NCBI GenBank assembly: GCA_963721065.1
Contig: CAVRHO010000005.1
Coordinates: 1-64,000, forward strand
DNA: 64,000 nucleotides
Direction of reading: 5' to 3'
DNA from: CAWBLP01 sp963721065
GTDB taxonomy: Bacteria; Pseudomonadota; Alphaproteobacteria; Acetobacterales; Acetobacteraceae
Shown here one piece after another: positions 1 to 9,572 of this stretch. Below the pieces are notes generated by a model. The model worked only from the letters and a program-made list of their open reading frames with translations, was not told the origin of the DNA and made no database searches. A program made the position numbers and the translations under genes. The first letter of the stretch is position 1, and each line of letters opens with the position of its first letter.

Positions 1-206
1 TAACCTATTCACCAGTCAAAGAGCGGAGCAAAAACGCCCAACCACCCGTAAACTCACGGGCCAGCCGGCCGTCTTGCTCGGAGTTGCACCCTTCCGGTGC
101 AGACCGGAGAGAGTAGCGAGCCCGCCGCGGAGAAGCAAGCTTTTTTCGTCCGCCGCGGTGAACGGGGATTTAGGCCACTCCCGGCCCCCGGTCAAGCGGG
201 TATTTT
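1..206. other. Left-edge intergenic stretch
   Basis: No gene is supported here. It lies downstream of the minus-strand epimerase. A 9-bp direct repeat ccgccgcgg occurs near 122 and 153, and a small GCACC/GGTGC hairpin lies near 86-100. ORFs crossing it on the plus strand look like shadows of the epimerase gene. Nothing resembling tRNA or rRNA was seen. Confidence 0.4.
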
Positions 207-1199
207 TCAGAAAGTTTGCAGCGTCCCCGCTTGCCCGTGGAACGCCAGGAACCAGGCGGCGAATCGAGCGATCCCCTCCGCCAGACCAACTCGCGGCGCA
301 AAGCCGGTCAGCGCACCGATCGCGGATACATCGGCGTAGGTCGCCTCCACGTCCGCCGCCGGCCGCGGGGCACTTCGGGTCACCGCCCGGCGGCCCAGCC
401 CCTGCTCCAGCAGCGCCACCAGCTCACGCACCTCCGAAGGCTGGTTGTTGCCGATGTTCAGCACGCGCGCGGGCAACGGCCCCTCCGGTGGTCGGTCGAT
501 ACAGCCCACCACCCCGGCCACGATGTCATCGATGTAGGTGAAGTCGCGCCGCAGCCGGCCATCCTCGAACAGGGTGATCGGCTCGCCGGCCATGATCGCC
601 CGGGCAAAGCTGTAATACGCCATGTCCGGCCGGCCCCACGGGCCATAGACCGTGAAGAACCGCAGCCCGGTCTGCGGCAGGTCGAACAGATGCGCATAGG
701 CATGCGCCATCAGCTCGTCCGCCCGCTTGGTCGCGGCGTACACGGACACCGGCGTATCCACCCGGTCCGTTTCCCGGAACGGCATCTGCCGGTTCAGCCC
801 GTACACCGAGGAGCTGCTGGCATAGACCAGGTGCCGCAGCGCCGGCAGCCGCCGCGCCACCTCCTGCACCACCAGGTGCCCCATGACATTCGACTGCACG
901 TAGGCATACGGATCGACCAGCGAGTGCCGCACCCCCGCCTGCGCCGCCAGGTGCACCACGGCGCTGATGTCCGGATTGGCCGCGGCCAGGGCCGACATGC
1001 CCTCCCGGTCCGACACATCCAGCCGATGAAACGCAAACCCGCGTTCGGCTGCCAGCCGGTCCAGCCGCGCCTGTTTCAGCCGCACGTCGTAGTAGTCGTT
1101 GATGTTGTCCACACCGATCACCGACTCACCCCGCCGCACCAGCGCCTGGGCGACGTGGAAGCCAATAAAGCCGGCAGCGCCGGTGACCAGGATGCTCAT
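207..1199 (-). CDS. NAD-dependent nucleotide-sugar epimerase (UDP-glucuronate 4-epimerase-like)
   Basis: A 330-aa short-chain dehydrogenase of the extended type that probably interconverts a UDP-sugar (UDP-glucuronate/galacturonate) for surface polysaccharide. An N-terminal Rossmann motif GAAGFIG is at residues 7-13, the NAD-binding aspartate with DNINDYYDVRLKQ follows beta-2 (typical of UDP-glucuronate epimerases), SSSSVYG sits near 130, and the catalytic YxxxK is Y154/K158. I chose the ATG at 1199 because it directly precedes the Rossmann strand; the upstream extension is GC-rich and overlaps the previous gene. The start overlaps the stop of the GmhA-like gene by 4 bases (ATGA), which suggests translational coupling in a sugar-nucleotide operon. 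The exact substrate is inferred. Confidence 0.9.
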   Translation of the reverse strand: MSILVTGAAGFIGFHVAQALVRRGESVIGVDNINDYYDVRLKQARLDRLAAERGFAFHRLDVSDREGMSALAAANPDISAVVHLAAQAGVRHSLVDPYAYVQSNVMGHLVVQEVARRLPALRHLVYASSSSVYGLNRQMPFRETDRVDTPVSVYAATKRADELMAHAYAHLFDLPQTGLRFFTVYGPWGRPDMAYYSFARAIMAGEPITLFEDGRLRRDFTYIDDIVAGVVGCIDRPPEGPLPARVLNIGNNQPSEVRELVALLEQGLGRRAVTRSAPRPAADVEATYADVSAIGALTGFAPRVGLAEGIARFAAWFLAFHGQAGTLQTF

Positions 1200-1789
1200 C
1201 GCAGCGGCCGAGCGACCAGGCGGTCTTCCAGCAACTCCAGGATCGCGTGGCCCAGGGCGATGTGGCATTCCTGGATGCGGGCCGTCTCGCTGTCGGGAAC
1301 CATCAGCACGTGGTCGCACAGGCCGCGTGCCGGTTCCCCGGCGCCGCCCAGCAGGCCGACGGTGACGATGCCCATCTCACGGGCGGCCTCCAGGGCGCGC
1401 ACCACGCTGGGGGAACGGCCGGAGGTGGTGATGCCGAACAGCACGTCGCCGCGCCGGCCCAGGCCGCGCAGCGGGCGTTCGAACACGCGCTCATAGCCGT
1501 AGTCGTTGCCGCAGGCGGTCAGCATGGCCGGGTCCAGGGTCAGCGCCAGCGCCGGCCAGGAGTCCCGCTCCACCGAACCGCGCAGGCGGATCAGCAGTTC
1601 CGTCGCCAGGTGCTGGCTGTCGGCCGCGGACCCGCCATTGCCGCAGAACAGCAGCTTGCCACCGCCACGCAGGCTGGCCTCGCAAGCCTCCACCACCCCA
1701 ACCACCGCTGGCGCCAGTTCCGTCGCAATCCGCCGTTTCAGCTCGGCGGATTTCTGCATCATCGCGGTGAAGCGGTCGGATTCGGTCAT
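1196..1789 (-). CDS. gmhA: SIS-domain sedoheptulose 7-phosphate isomerase (GmhA-like)
   Basis: A 197-aa protein, the usual GmhA length, that would convert D-sedoheptulose 7-phosphate to D-glycero-manno-heptose 7-phosphate, the first step to LPS or glycoprotein heptose. The SIS fold signature GNGGSAADSQHLATE is near residues 50-65, and TTSGRSPSV near 118 binds the phosphate sugar; histidines and glutamates of the metal/active site (QHLATE and the C-terminal QECHIALGH) are present. The 4-base overlap with the epimerase and the same strand suggest co-translation. DiaA-like replication proteins share the fold, but the sugar-epimerase neighbour favours GmhA. Confidence 0.88.
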   Translation of the reverse strand: MTESDRFTAMMQKSAELKRRIATELAPAVVGVVEACEASLRGGGKLLFCGNGGSAADSQHLATELLIRLRGSVERDSWPALALTLDPAMLTACGNDYGYERVFERPLRGLGRRGDVLFGITTSGRSPSVVRALEAAREMGIVTVGLLGGAGEPARGLCDHVLMVPDSETARIQECHIALGHAILELLEDRLVARPLR

Positions 1790-1880
1790 GCGTCGCTGCC
1801 CATCGTGGCCGTGGTCATTCCGCCGCTTCTACAAGGCGTTCGGCCGGCCCGCCACCAAATCTCCGCCCGTCATCACAGCG

Positions 1881-3491
1881 TCACGCGGCCTGCGCATCCT
1901 CCCGGATCATCGCCGCGCCCTTCTCGGCGATCATGATGGTCGGCGCGTTGGTGTTGCCGGTGGTCAGCGTCGGCATCACCGAAGCATCGATCACCCGCAA
2001 CCCACCGATGCCATGCACCCGCAGCCGTGGATCGACCACCGCCGCCGGCCCCTCGCCCATGCGGCAGGTGCCCACCGGGTGGAAGATCGTGGTGCAGGTC
2101 TTGCGGCAGTACTCCGCCAGATCGTCCTCGGTCTGCACCTCCGGCCCCGGCAGCGTCTCCACCGCGCTGTGCGGCGCGATGGCGTTCTGCGCGAAGATAC
2201 GCCGGGAGATGGCGATGCCCGACAGCAGCACCCGCGTATCATTCGGGTCCGACAGGTAGTTGGGATCGATCGCCGGCGGCGCGGCAGGATCGGAAGAGGT
2301 CGCCATGATCGTCCCCCGGCTGTCCGGCCGCACCGGGCACACCGCTACCGTCATGCCCGCCTCCCGTTCCAGCGTGCCGAACTTGCCCATGTCGTAGCTG
2401 GCCGGCGTGAACAGAAGCTGGAGGTCCGGGCTGGCCAGCCCCTCGCGCGACCGCGTGAAGACCTGCGCCGAGGTCACCCCGAAGGTCAGGGCCCCATTGC
2501 CCGGCAGCGCGAAGCGCACCGCCTCCACCGCCAGCCGCGCCCCACGCGACAGTTCGTTGATCGAGACGGCGTTCTTCGCCCGGTGCGACACCCGCGCCAC
2601 ATAGTGGTCCTGCAGGTTCGCGCCGACACCGGCCAGGTCGTGCACCACGGGCACGCCGATCGCCTGCAGGTGCTCCGCCGGCCCGACGCCGGAGATCTGC
2701 AGCAAATGCGGCGAATTCACCGCGCCGCCGCACAGGATCACCTCCCGCGCCGCCCGCACTTCCTGCTGCTGCCCGCGCTGGCGGAACGCAACGCCGACGC
2801 ATTTGCGGCCGTCGAAGACCAGGCGGGAGGCCAGTGCCTCGGTCTCCACCCGCAGGTTCGGCCGCTTGCGCGCCTCGGCCAGGAAGGTGCGCGCGGTGGA
2901 CCCGCGGAACCGGCCGCGACGCGTCATCTGGGAGTAGCCGACGCCTTCCTGCGTGCGCCCGTTCAGGTCGCGCCGGAACTCGAACCCGGCCTGCTGCGCG
3001 GCTTCGACGAAGCGGTGGGTCAGCGGCAGGATGGTGCGGTAATCCTCCACCTTCAGCGGGCCGCCCTTGCCGCGGTATTCCGGGTCGCCGCCCTGCACAT
3101 AGTGCTCGGACTTGCGGAAATACGGCAGCACGTCGTCGAAGCTCCAGCCGCGGCAGCCCATCTGTGCCCAGCCGTCGAAATCGGCCGGGTTGCCGCGCAC
3201 GTACAGCATGCCGTTGATGGAGCTGGACCCACCCAGCACCTTGCCGCGCGGCCAGTGGATGTTGCGGCCGGCGGTGCCGGGGCCGGCGGCGGCCGAGTAG
3301 TTCCAGTTCACCACCGGATGCGCCAGCAGCTTCAGCACGCCGGCGGGGATGTGGATCCAGGGCAACCAGTCGCGCGGGCCGGCTTCCAGCAGCACGACCT
3401 TGGCACCGGTTTCGCTGAGCCGGGCGGCGATGACGCAGCCGGCGGAACCGGCACCGACGACCACGTAATCGGCGTTGATGGGTTGGTTCAT
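1881..3491 (-). CDS. GMC-family FAD-dependent oxidoreductase (choline/alcohol dehydrogenase-like)
   Basis: A 536-aa glucose-methanol-choline oxidoreductase that oxidises an alcohol substrate with FAD. VVVGAGSAGC near the N-terminus is the dinucleotide-binding motif, LGGSSSINGM is the GMC signature 1, and GGAVNSPHLLQISG is signature 2. The C-terminal catalytic pair is the His of FHPVGTCRMG (near residue 470) and the Asn of TGNTNAPTIMIAEK. The start at 3491 (MNQPINADYVVVG) fits the family; a longer frame to 3521 adds ten residues with no support. The substrate cannot be read from sequence; choline dehydrogenase and other alcohol dehydrogenases are equally possible. It lies between zwf and the GmhA gene on the same strand. 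Confidence 0.9.
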   Translation of the reverse strand: MNQPINADYVVVGAGSAGCVIAARLSETGAKVVLLEAGPRDWLPWIHIPAGVLKLLAHPVVNWNYSAAAGPGTAGRNIHWPRGKVLGGSSSINGMLYVRGNPADFDGWAQMGCRGWSFDDVLPYFRKSEHYVQGGDPEYRGKGGPLKVEDYRTILPLTHRFVEAAQQAGFEFRRDLNGRTQEGVGYSQMTRRGRFRGSTARTFLAEARKRPNLRVETEALASRLVFDGRKCVGVAFRQRGQQQEVRAAREVILCGGAVNSPHLLQISGVGPAEHLQAIGVPVVHDLAGVGANLQDHYVARVSHRAKNAVSINELSRGARLAVEAVRFALPGNGALTFGVTSAQVFTRSREGLASPDLQLLFTPASYDMGKFGTLEREAGMTVAVCPVRPDSRGTIMATSSDPAAPPAIDPNYLSDPNDTRVLLSGIAISRRIFAQNAIAPHSAVETLPGPEVQTEDDLAEYCRKTCTTIFHPVGTCRMGEGPAAVVDPRLRVHGIGGLRVIDASVMPTLTTGNTNAPTIMIAEKGAAMIREDAQAA

Positions 3492-3671
3492 GGGGACACC
3501 TGCATGTCCCCTTTGTGTCACGACCCGCGCCGCCTGTCAGTCCCGTGATGCCGCCGCTTGCCCCCCCCTCGGCCGGGTGTGCGCGTACATGCCCCTCCCG
3601 GCCCACTCCGCCGGATGCGCGCGGTCGTGCCTGTTCCGGCCCGCCCCGGGCCGGGCACGCCCACCGCGTGC

Positions 3672-5148
3672 CTACTCCGTCCCCTCGTGCCAGGTGCGGC
3701 CGTCGCGTTCGATCAGCGCGATCGCCGCGGTCGGGCCCCAGCTTCCCGCCGGATAGGGGCGCGGCTGATCGGGCCGGCTGTCCCAGGCTTGCAGGATCGG
3801 CTCCACCCAGGCCCAGGCCGCCTCCACTTCGTCACGCCGCATGAACAGCGTCGGGTTGCCGCGCACCGTGTCCATCAGCAGCCGCTCATAGGCATCCGGA
3901 AAGCGCACGCCGAAGGTGGCGGCGAAGCGGATGTCCAGCCCGGTGGGGCTCAGCCGCAGGCCGCCCGGCCCGGGATCCTTGGTCATCATCTCCAGCCGCA
4001 TGCCCTCTTCCGGCTGCAGCCGGATGATCAGCCGGTTCGGCCGCTTCTCCGCCGCGTCCGGCGGAAAGATGGAGAACGGCAGGCCGCGGAACTGCACCAC
4101 GATTTCCGACACCTTCTCCGGCAGCCGCTTGCCGGTGCGCAGGTAGAACGGCACGTTGGCCCAGCGCCAGGTCAGCACCTCGGCCTTCAGCGCCACGAAG
4201 GTCTCGGTCTGGCTCGACGCGCCATCACCCAGATCGGCCAGATAGCCGGGCACCGGCTGGCTGCCGATCGCGCCCGGCCCGTACTGGCCCCGAACGGTTA
4301 CGGACGCCGCCTCCTGCGGCTGGATCCGCCGCAGAGCGCGCAGCACCTTCAGCTTCTCGTCCCGCACGCGGTCGGCCTCCAGCGACACCGGCGGCTCCAT
4401 CGCGATCAGGCACAGCAGTTGCAGCAGGTGGTTCTGCACCATGTCGCGCAGCGCGCCCGACCGGTCGTAATAGCCGGCGCGCCCCTCCAGCCCGACCGTC
4501 TCGGCAACGGTGATCTGCACGTGGTCGATGTCGTCCGCGCTCCACAGCCGCTCGAAAATCGTATTGGCGAAGCGCAGGGCGAGCAGGTTCTGCACCGTCT
4601 CCTTGCCCAGGAAGTGGTCGATGCGGAAGATCTGCGTCTCGCTGAAGACGGCGCCGACCTCGTCGTTGATCCGGCAGGCGGACGCCAGGTCGCGGCCGAT
4701 GGGCTTTTCCAGCACCACGCGGGATTCCGGCGTAACCAGGCCGGCCTGCCCCAGGTTGCGGCAAATGGGCCCGTACAGGTCCGGCGACGTGGCCAGGTAG
4801 AACACGCGCACCCGCGCCGGATCCAGCAGCCGCTCCAGAGCCTCCCAGTTGTCGCCGGGTTTGGACGCGTCCAGGTGCACATAGTGCAACTGCGCACAGA
4901 ACCTCTCCATGGTGTCCGGATTAAGGTCGGACGGATCGACGTGTTCCTCCAGCGCGCCACGCGCCCGGTCGCGGAAGCCGGCGTCGCCGATGTCCGATCG
5001 TGCAGCACCGATCACCCGCGAGTCCGCCGGCATCTGCCCATCGCAGAACCGGTAGTACCAGCGCCGGCAGCAGCTTTCGCAGCGTCAGGTCGCCGGTCGC
5101 ACCGAATACCACGCAGTCGAACACCGCAACGGGAATGATCCTGGCCAT
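3672..5148 (-). pseudogene. zwf: Glucose-6-phosphate dehydrogenase, frameshifted
   Basis: Encodes the NADP-dependent first step of the oxidative pentose phosphate/Entner-Doudoroff route. The start at 5148 gives MARIIPVAVFDCVVFGATGD with the GATGDL coenzyme motif and then LLPAL. The frame must then shift by one to continue as YYRFCDGQMPADSR from about 5058. One extra C at 5058/5059 on the plus strand explains it. The remainder is complete: the RIDHFLGKE substrate-binding motif around 4600, EKPIGRD, and a normal C-terminus. The total span is 1477 bases, which is 3n+1. A single lesion in an otherwise conserved core gene may be a sequencing error. No 6-phosphogluconate genes adjoin it. Confidence 0.88.
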
Positions 5149-5337
5149 CCTGGCTCCCCTGCCTGGAAGCCCTCAAGGTGGTCGCTTCGCCCGGAACTAA
5201 CAGAGGCGGGGCGATCCGTCGGCAACGCCAGTCCGCGACCAATCTAAAATACAGATTAGTCATAGCTGTCAAATGCGTTGGACCGATTGATCCTTTTGAC
5301 CCAGGTCGGACCGAACACTGCCCAACAAGGTCCGTTC

Positions 5338-6423
5338 ATGTCCGACATCACCGCCCCTCGCCCACCCGCGCGGGCGCCATTTCGCGCCATGCCATTCGCG
5401 CGGGAGGCGTTCACCAGCGTTCGCCAGCTGCTGCCGGGCCTCGCCCTGGCCGCCGCGGTGACCCTTGCCGCCAACCTGGCCGCGGGACTTGAAGCCCACC
5501 TGTTCGGCCGCGCCTGGATCGAGGCCCTGGTGCTCGCCATCCTGCTCGGCGCCGCCGTTCGCACTGCCTGGGCGCCCGGCCAGCGCTGGCTGCCCGGAAT
5601 CCGCTTTGCCGCCAAACAGATCCTCGAGGTCGCGGTGCTGCTGCTGGGCGCCTCGGTCAGCGCGCAGACCCTGGCCGCGATCGGCCCGGGACTGCTGGTC
5701 GGCATTCCGGTGGTGGTCGCCCTCGCCCTGGGCGCCGGCTACGCCATCAGCCGGACCCTGCGCCTGCCCCACCGCATGGCGGTACTGGTGGCCTGCGGCA
5801 ACGCCATCTGCGGCAACTCCGCGATCGCGGCGGTCGCCCCGGTGATCGGCGCCGAGGCCCACGAGATCGCCAGCTCCATCGCCTTCACCGCCGTGCTGGG
5901 CGTGATCGTCGTGCTGGCGCTGCCGCTGCTGGTGCCGCTGGCACACTTTACCGCCACCCAGTTCGGCGTGCTGGCCGGGCTGACGGTGTATGCCGTGCCG
6001 CAGGTGCTGGCGGCCACGGCTCCGGTCGCCGCCACCAGCGTGCAGATCGGCACGCTGGTGAAGCTGGTACGCGTCCTGATGCTGGGCCCCGTCGTGCTGG
6101 CGCTGTCGCTGGCCACGCGGCGCCGGGACACACCCCACCGCGTCGCGCCCTGGCACCTGCACCGGCTGGTACCCTGGTTCATCATCGGCTTCCTGGGCCT
6201 GGCGGTGCTGCGCTCGCTGGACCTGCTGCCGCATATCGTGCTGGGGCCGGTGTCCGACGCCACCGGCGTGCTGACCGTGGTGTCGATGGCCGCGCTGGGG
6301 CTGGGCGTCGATGTGCGCACCGTCGCGCGGGCCGGCGTGCGGGTCGCCGGCGCGGTTACCCTGGCGCTGCTGCTGATCGGCGGGATCAGCTTCGGACTGA
6401 TCCAAGTGGTGGGGGTGGGGTAA
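5338..6423 (+). CDS. YeiH-family putative sulfate exporter (UPF0324)
   Basis: A 361-aa inner-membrane protein with about ten hydrophobic helices. Family traits include the helix pair around LEALVLAILLGAAVR, GLLVGIPVVVALALG, and the conserved CGNAICGNSAIAAVAPVI loop at about residues 155-175. Members are annotated as putative sulfate/sulfite or other anion exporters; the substrate is not proven here. The ATG at 5338 is chosen over the upstream ATG at 5278 because 20 extra residues would precede a natural Ala/Pro-rich N-tail. It converges on a LysR-type regulator just downstream; related exporters are often paired with LysR genes such as YeiE, so regulation by that protein is an inference. Confidence 0.85.
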   Translation: MSDITAPRPPARAPFRAMPFAREAFTSVRQLLPGLALAAAVTLAANLAAGLEAHLFGRAWIEALVLAILLGAAVRTAWAPGQRWLPGIRFAAKQILEVAVLLLGASVSAQTLAAIGPGLLVGIPVVVALALGAGYAISRTLRLPHRMAVLVACGNAICGNSAIAAVAPVIGAEAHEIASSIAFTAVLGVIVVLALPLLVPLAHFTATQFGVLAGLTVYAVPQVLAATAPVAATSVQIGTLVKLVRVLMLGPVVLALSLATRRRDTPHRVAPWHLHRLVPWFIIGFLGLAVLRSLDLLPHIVLGPVSDATGVLTVVSMAALGLGVDVRTVARAGVRVAGAVTLALLLIGGISFGLIQVVGVG

Positions 6424-6486
6424 GCGCCGGTTCGTGCCGCCCCGCATTGTGTTCGCCCCCCGGGCAGCCGCGACGCGGGCCGAGTA

Positions 6487-7387
6487 TCACGCACCCCACG
6501 CCGCGCCGCCGGCGCCCATCATGGCCAGCAGGGCGGCGGCGGCGTTGCTCTGCTGGCGGTCGCGGTGGCGCAGGGCCTGATACGCCCGCTCCGGCACGTC
6601 GAACGGCACCAGGTTCAGCAAGCCGGCCTCCAGGCCCGCGGCCGCGACCGAGGCGGAGATCACCGTCGCCCCACCGCCCGCCTCCACCGCCGCGCGGACG
6701 GATTCATTCGACGGCAGTTCCATCGCCACCTGAAGCGCCTGCAACGGCATCCCGTGACTTTCCAGCAGCGCCTCGAACGCGGCCCGTGTGCCTGATCCCG
6801 GTTCGCGCAGCACCCAGGGGCTGTCCACCAACTGCTCCGGCGACAGATCGGTGACCTCGGCCCAGGGGTGTTCCGGCCCGACGATCAGCACCATCCGGTC
6901 GGTGGCGACCTGGGTGGTGAGCAGCCGCTTGTCGCGGACCACGCCCTCGACGAAGCCCAGCTCCGCGGCGCCGCCGATCACCGCCGCGGCGACCTGCGCA
7001 GTGTTGCCGATGGTCAGCCGCACCTCGATCCCGGGATAGCGGCGACGGAACGCCACCAGGTGATGCGGCAGCCAATAGCTGGCGATGGTCTGGCTGGCCT
7101 CCACCAGCAGCCGGCCGCGCCGCAACCCCGCCAGTTCGGCCAGGGCCAGTTCCGCGCGCCTCGGCCCGCGCCAGCACCGCGCGCGCCTCGGGCAGGAACA
7201 CCCGGCCGGCCTCGGTCAGCTCGATACCGCGGCCGACCCGGTGAAACAGGCGGGTGCCGTGCCGAGCCTCCAGGGAGGCGATGGCGGCGCTGACGGCCGA
7301 CTGCGCCAGGTTCAGGGCGCGCGCCGCCTGGGTCACGTGCTGCCGTTCGGCGACGGCGACGAAGATATGCAACTGCTCCAGGGTCAC
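6487..7387 (-). pseudogene. LysR-family transcriptional regulator, frameshifted
   Basis: The N-terminus MTLEQLHIFVAVAERQHVTQAARALNLAQSAVSAAIASLE is a textbook LysR winged helix-turn-helix, and the effector-binding domain continues in another frame from RRGRLLVEASQTIASYWLPHHL to the end. The break lies near 7153-7159 in a GCGCGCGG run; removing one base restores EAAELALAELAGLRRGR across the linker. The span is 901 bases (3n+1). The effector domain resembles the CbbR/YeiE group. It converges with the yeiH-like exporter, whose 3' end is 63 bases away. Confidence 0.85.
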
Positions 7388-7407
7388 GCCGGCTGTTCCT
7401 CCCTCGG

Positions 7408-8763
7408 TCAGCCGACGTTTTCTGCCTCCTCCCGCCCGCGGGCAAACACCGCAACGATGAAGGCGAACAGCACGCAGGCCGGGGTGGAGATCAGCACGTT
7501 GTCGGTCACCGCATGCACCGCCAGGCCCAGGAACACCAGGCGCATGATGTGCCGCTCATGCGGCACCAGCCGGGCGGTGTGCCGCCGCACCCACAGGACG
7601 AAACTGCCGATCAGCAGGGCGCGGCCGAGCCGGCCGCCCTCCACGGCAATCCGCAGGTACTCGTTGTGGGCGGCCCAGGTGTGGAGCTCCTGCGCCACGG
7701 CGCCTTGCGGCGACAGCACCATGTTGCCTGCCCCGACACCCCAGCCGAACCAGGGCGATGCCGCCGCCGCGCGCTCGAAATTCGGCCACAGCAACTGGCG
7801 CCCGCTCAGATTGTCCCAGCCGAGGGTCAGGATGTGGAAGGTCCGCAGCGTCGTCAGGTCGGTGGGCAGCAGGCCGAACACCGCCGCAGCCAGGGGCGGC
7901 AGGCCGGCGAGAGTGCACAGCAGCAGCATCCAGCGCCGGCGCGGCGCCACCGCGGGCGATTGCACCAGCGCGAGGGTCAGCCCCACCACCATCACCGCGC
8001 AGGCCAGCGGCGCACGCGCGCCGGTAAGCACCAGCAGCGCGAGATTGAGCCCCAGCAGGCACAGCTCGCCGGACCGGCCGGTGCGGTAGAACTGGATCAG
8101 GCCGGCATACACCGCGGCCTGGCAGATACCGGCCAGGAAGGCCGGGTGGCTCAGCCCGGCCAGCCTCAACCCGCCGGAGTGGATGAACAGCGGGCGCAGT
8201 CCGACCGCTGCCAGCGCCGCACCGGCAGACACGCCCACCAGCGGGATCCAGCGCGTGGTACAAATGATCGCACGAGCCCAACCGCCCGACAGCCGGCTGA
8301 AACCGAAGGCGAACGGGGCGACGGAGCCGGCCAGCGAGCGCAGGCTCTCGCCCGCCGACAGGCCGGGCCACAGCCCGTGCGCCACGCCGGCAACGAACAT
8401 GAAGCCCCAGGCCAGCGCCGGATTGAACAGGTCCAGACAGGCGCCGTAGCGCAGTACCGCCATCGCGGCGAGCAGCAGGCCGACGCCCTTGTCGATGGCG
8501 ATGGTCGGCTGGAAGGCGGCAAGGCCGATCAGGTCGGACAGCGCCATCTCCAGCGTCAGGCCGGTGACCACCAGCCAGAGGACAGAAACCACCACCAGGT
8601 GCCGCCAGGTCAGGAAAAGCAGGCCCAGCGCGGTGACGCCGGCCAGCAGCAGCCAGAACAGCGGTGGCGCGAACACGGCGCAGGCGGTCGCCAGCACCAG
8701 CAGGGCCAGCGCCAGGTTGCGGATCGGGACGAGTTCCGGGGACCGTTCGGCGAACACGGACAT
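7408..8763 (-). CDS. O-antigen ligase/polymerase-like membrane protein
   Basis: A 451-aa polytopic membrane protein with roughly ten to twelve hydrophobic segments, a large periplasmic loop and a Wzy_C-like region (SGRQLLWPNFERAAAASPWFGWGVGAGN followed by HNEYLRIAVEGG), which is the O-antigen ligase (WaaL)/polymerase pattern. The conserved His of the HNEYL motif is present. It would transfer or polymerise glycan on the periplasmic face. The start at 8763 (MSVFAERSP) is preferred; a GTG at 8805 adds 14 residues. Its job fits the sugar-nucleotide genes at the left edge, though it is not in the same operon. Confidence 0.8.
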   Translation of the reverse strand: MSVFAERSPELVPIRNLALALLVLATACAVFAPPLFWLLLAGVTALGLLFLTWRHLVVVSVLWLVVTGLTLEMALSDLIGLAAFQPTIAIDKGVGLLLAAMAVLRYGACLDLFNPALAWGFMFVAGVAHGLWPGLSAGESLRSLAGSVAPFAFGFSRLSGGWARAIICTTRWIPLVGVSAGAALAAVGLRPLFIHSGGLRLAGLSHPAFLAGICQAAVYAGLIQFYRTGRSGELCLLGLNLALLVLTGARAPLACAVMVVGLTLALVQSPAVAPRRRWMLLLCTLAGLPPLAAAVFGLLPTDLTTLRTFHILTLGWDNLSGRQLLWPNFERAAAASPWFGWGVGAGNMVLSPQGAVAQELHTWAAHNEYLRIAVEGGRLGRALLIGSFVLWVRRHTARLVPHERHIMRLVFLGLAVHAVTDNVLISTPACVLFAFIVAVFARGREEAENVG

Positions 8764-8862
8764 GCCGGGCAGGGTGCGCCGAAATGGTGAAGAAAAGACT
8801 GGCACGTGGGCGGCGTACAGTTGGGCCGCCCTACACCGGACGGGTGACCTACTGCTTGCCGA

Positions 8863-9225
8863 TCAGCATTCAGGCTCCGGGGGCAGACGCTTCAATGCTA
8901 CAAGGACGTCCGCCTTCAGACCCGGCAAGTCATCGGTGATCGTGTCCCACACCACATCGAAGCTGATGCGGTCGTAGGCGTGGCGGAGCCAGTTTCCCAG
9001 GCCGCGGATGTCCGGCCAGGGTTGGTTCGGCATCAACTCCGCTGCCCGGTCACCCAGGCGAAACGACGCTTCGCAGATGCGTTCCAGACAACGCTCGACC
9101 GCGTCCCGGGTCTGGCCGCTGGCCTCCAGGTCGCTTCGACTGATATCCCGGACGTAACCTTCGATCCGTTCTATGTTGTCGCGGATATCCCGCAGGCAGT
9201 CCGCGGGATCGTGCCTAGAAGGCAC
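8863..9225 (-). CDS. hepT: HepT-like toxin (DUF86)
   Basis: A 120-aa all-helical HEPN protein. The catalytic RX4-6HXY RNase motif is visible as NWLRHAYDRI near residues 80-90, preceded by DIRGLG. Members of this family are the toxin or target half of HepT/MNT modules, in which the MNT protein AMPylates the tyrosine of the motif. The ATG start overlaps the end of the upstream nucleotidyltransferase gene by 11 bases, the normal MNT-then-HepT order. It sits between surface-polysaccharide and typA genes. Confidence 0.87.
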   Translation of the reverse strand: MPSRHDPADCLRDIRDNIERIEGYVRDISRSDLEASGQTRDAVERCLERICEASFRLGDRAAELMPNQPWPDIRGLGNWLRHAYDRISFDVVWDTITDDLPGLKADVLVALKRLPPEPEC

Positions 9226-9532
9226 GGCGCCGGTCCCGGTCGATACGGCTCTGAAGACGCCGGTTTTCCGCCGGCTCGGGCAACAGATCCACCGGGCGGC
9301 CGAGAATCTCGCTCAGCCGCCGCTGCAGGCCGACCAACCGGAACAGGCCGACATGTGCGGCCGGGTCCAGTTCCACCGCGACATCGACATCGCTGGACGC
9401 CTCGGCATCCCCCCGGGCAACCGAGCCGAACAGAGACAGGCGGCGAATGCCCGCGCGCCGCAATTCGCTGTCATGCGCGCGCAGTGCCGCGATGATCGTC
9501 TCCGCTGCCGGTGCGCCCAGCGTGTCAGCCAT
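9215..9532 (-). CDS. mntA: MNT-type nucleotidyltransferase antitoxin
   Basis: A 105-aa minimal nucleotidyltransferase. The signature GSVARGDAEASSDVDVAVE (GSx10DxD) is near residues 37-55 and carries both metal-binding aspartates. In characterised pairs this protein adds AMP to the HepT toxin and inactivates it. The start at 9532 (MADTLGAPAAETI) is chosen because the upstream extension to 9616 is Arg/Ser-rich and lies next to the typA stop. It overlaps hepT, so the two are probably co-translated. Confidence 0.87.
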   Translation of the reverse strand: MADTLGAPAAETIIAALRAHDSELRRAGIRRLSLFGSVARGDAEASSDVDVAVELDPAAHVGLFRLVGLQRRLSEILGRPVDLLPEPAENRRLQSRIDRDRRRAF

Positions 9533-9572
9533 TTTCGACCTCACCCTGCTCGGCAGGATAGCACAGTGACGG

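Noticed and set aside
1506..3548. A 680-aa plus-strand open frame over the GMC gene
   Set aside because: Antisense shadow; the minus-strand translation has all GMC signatures.
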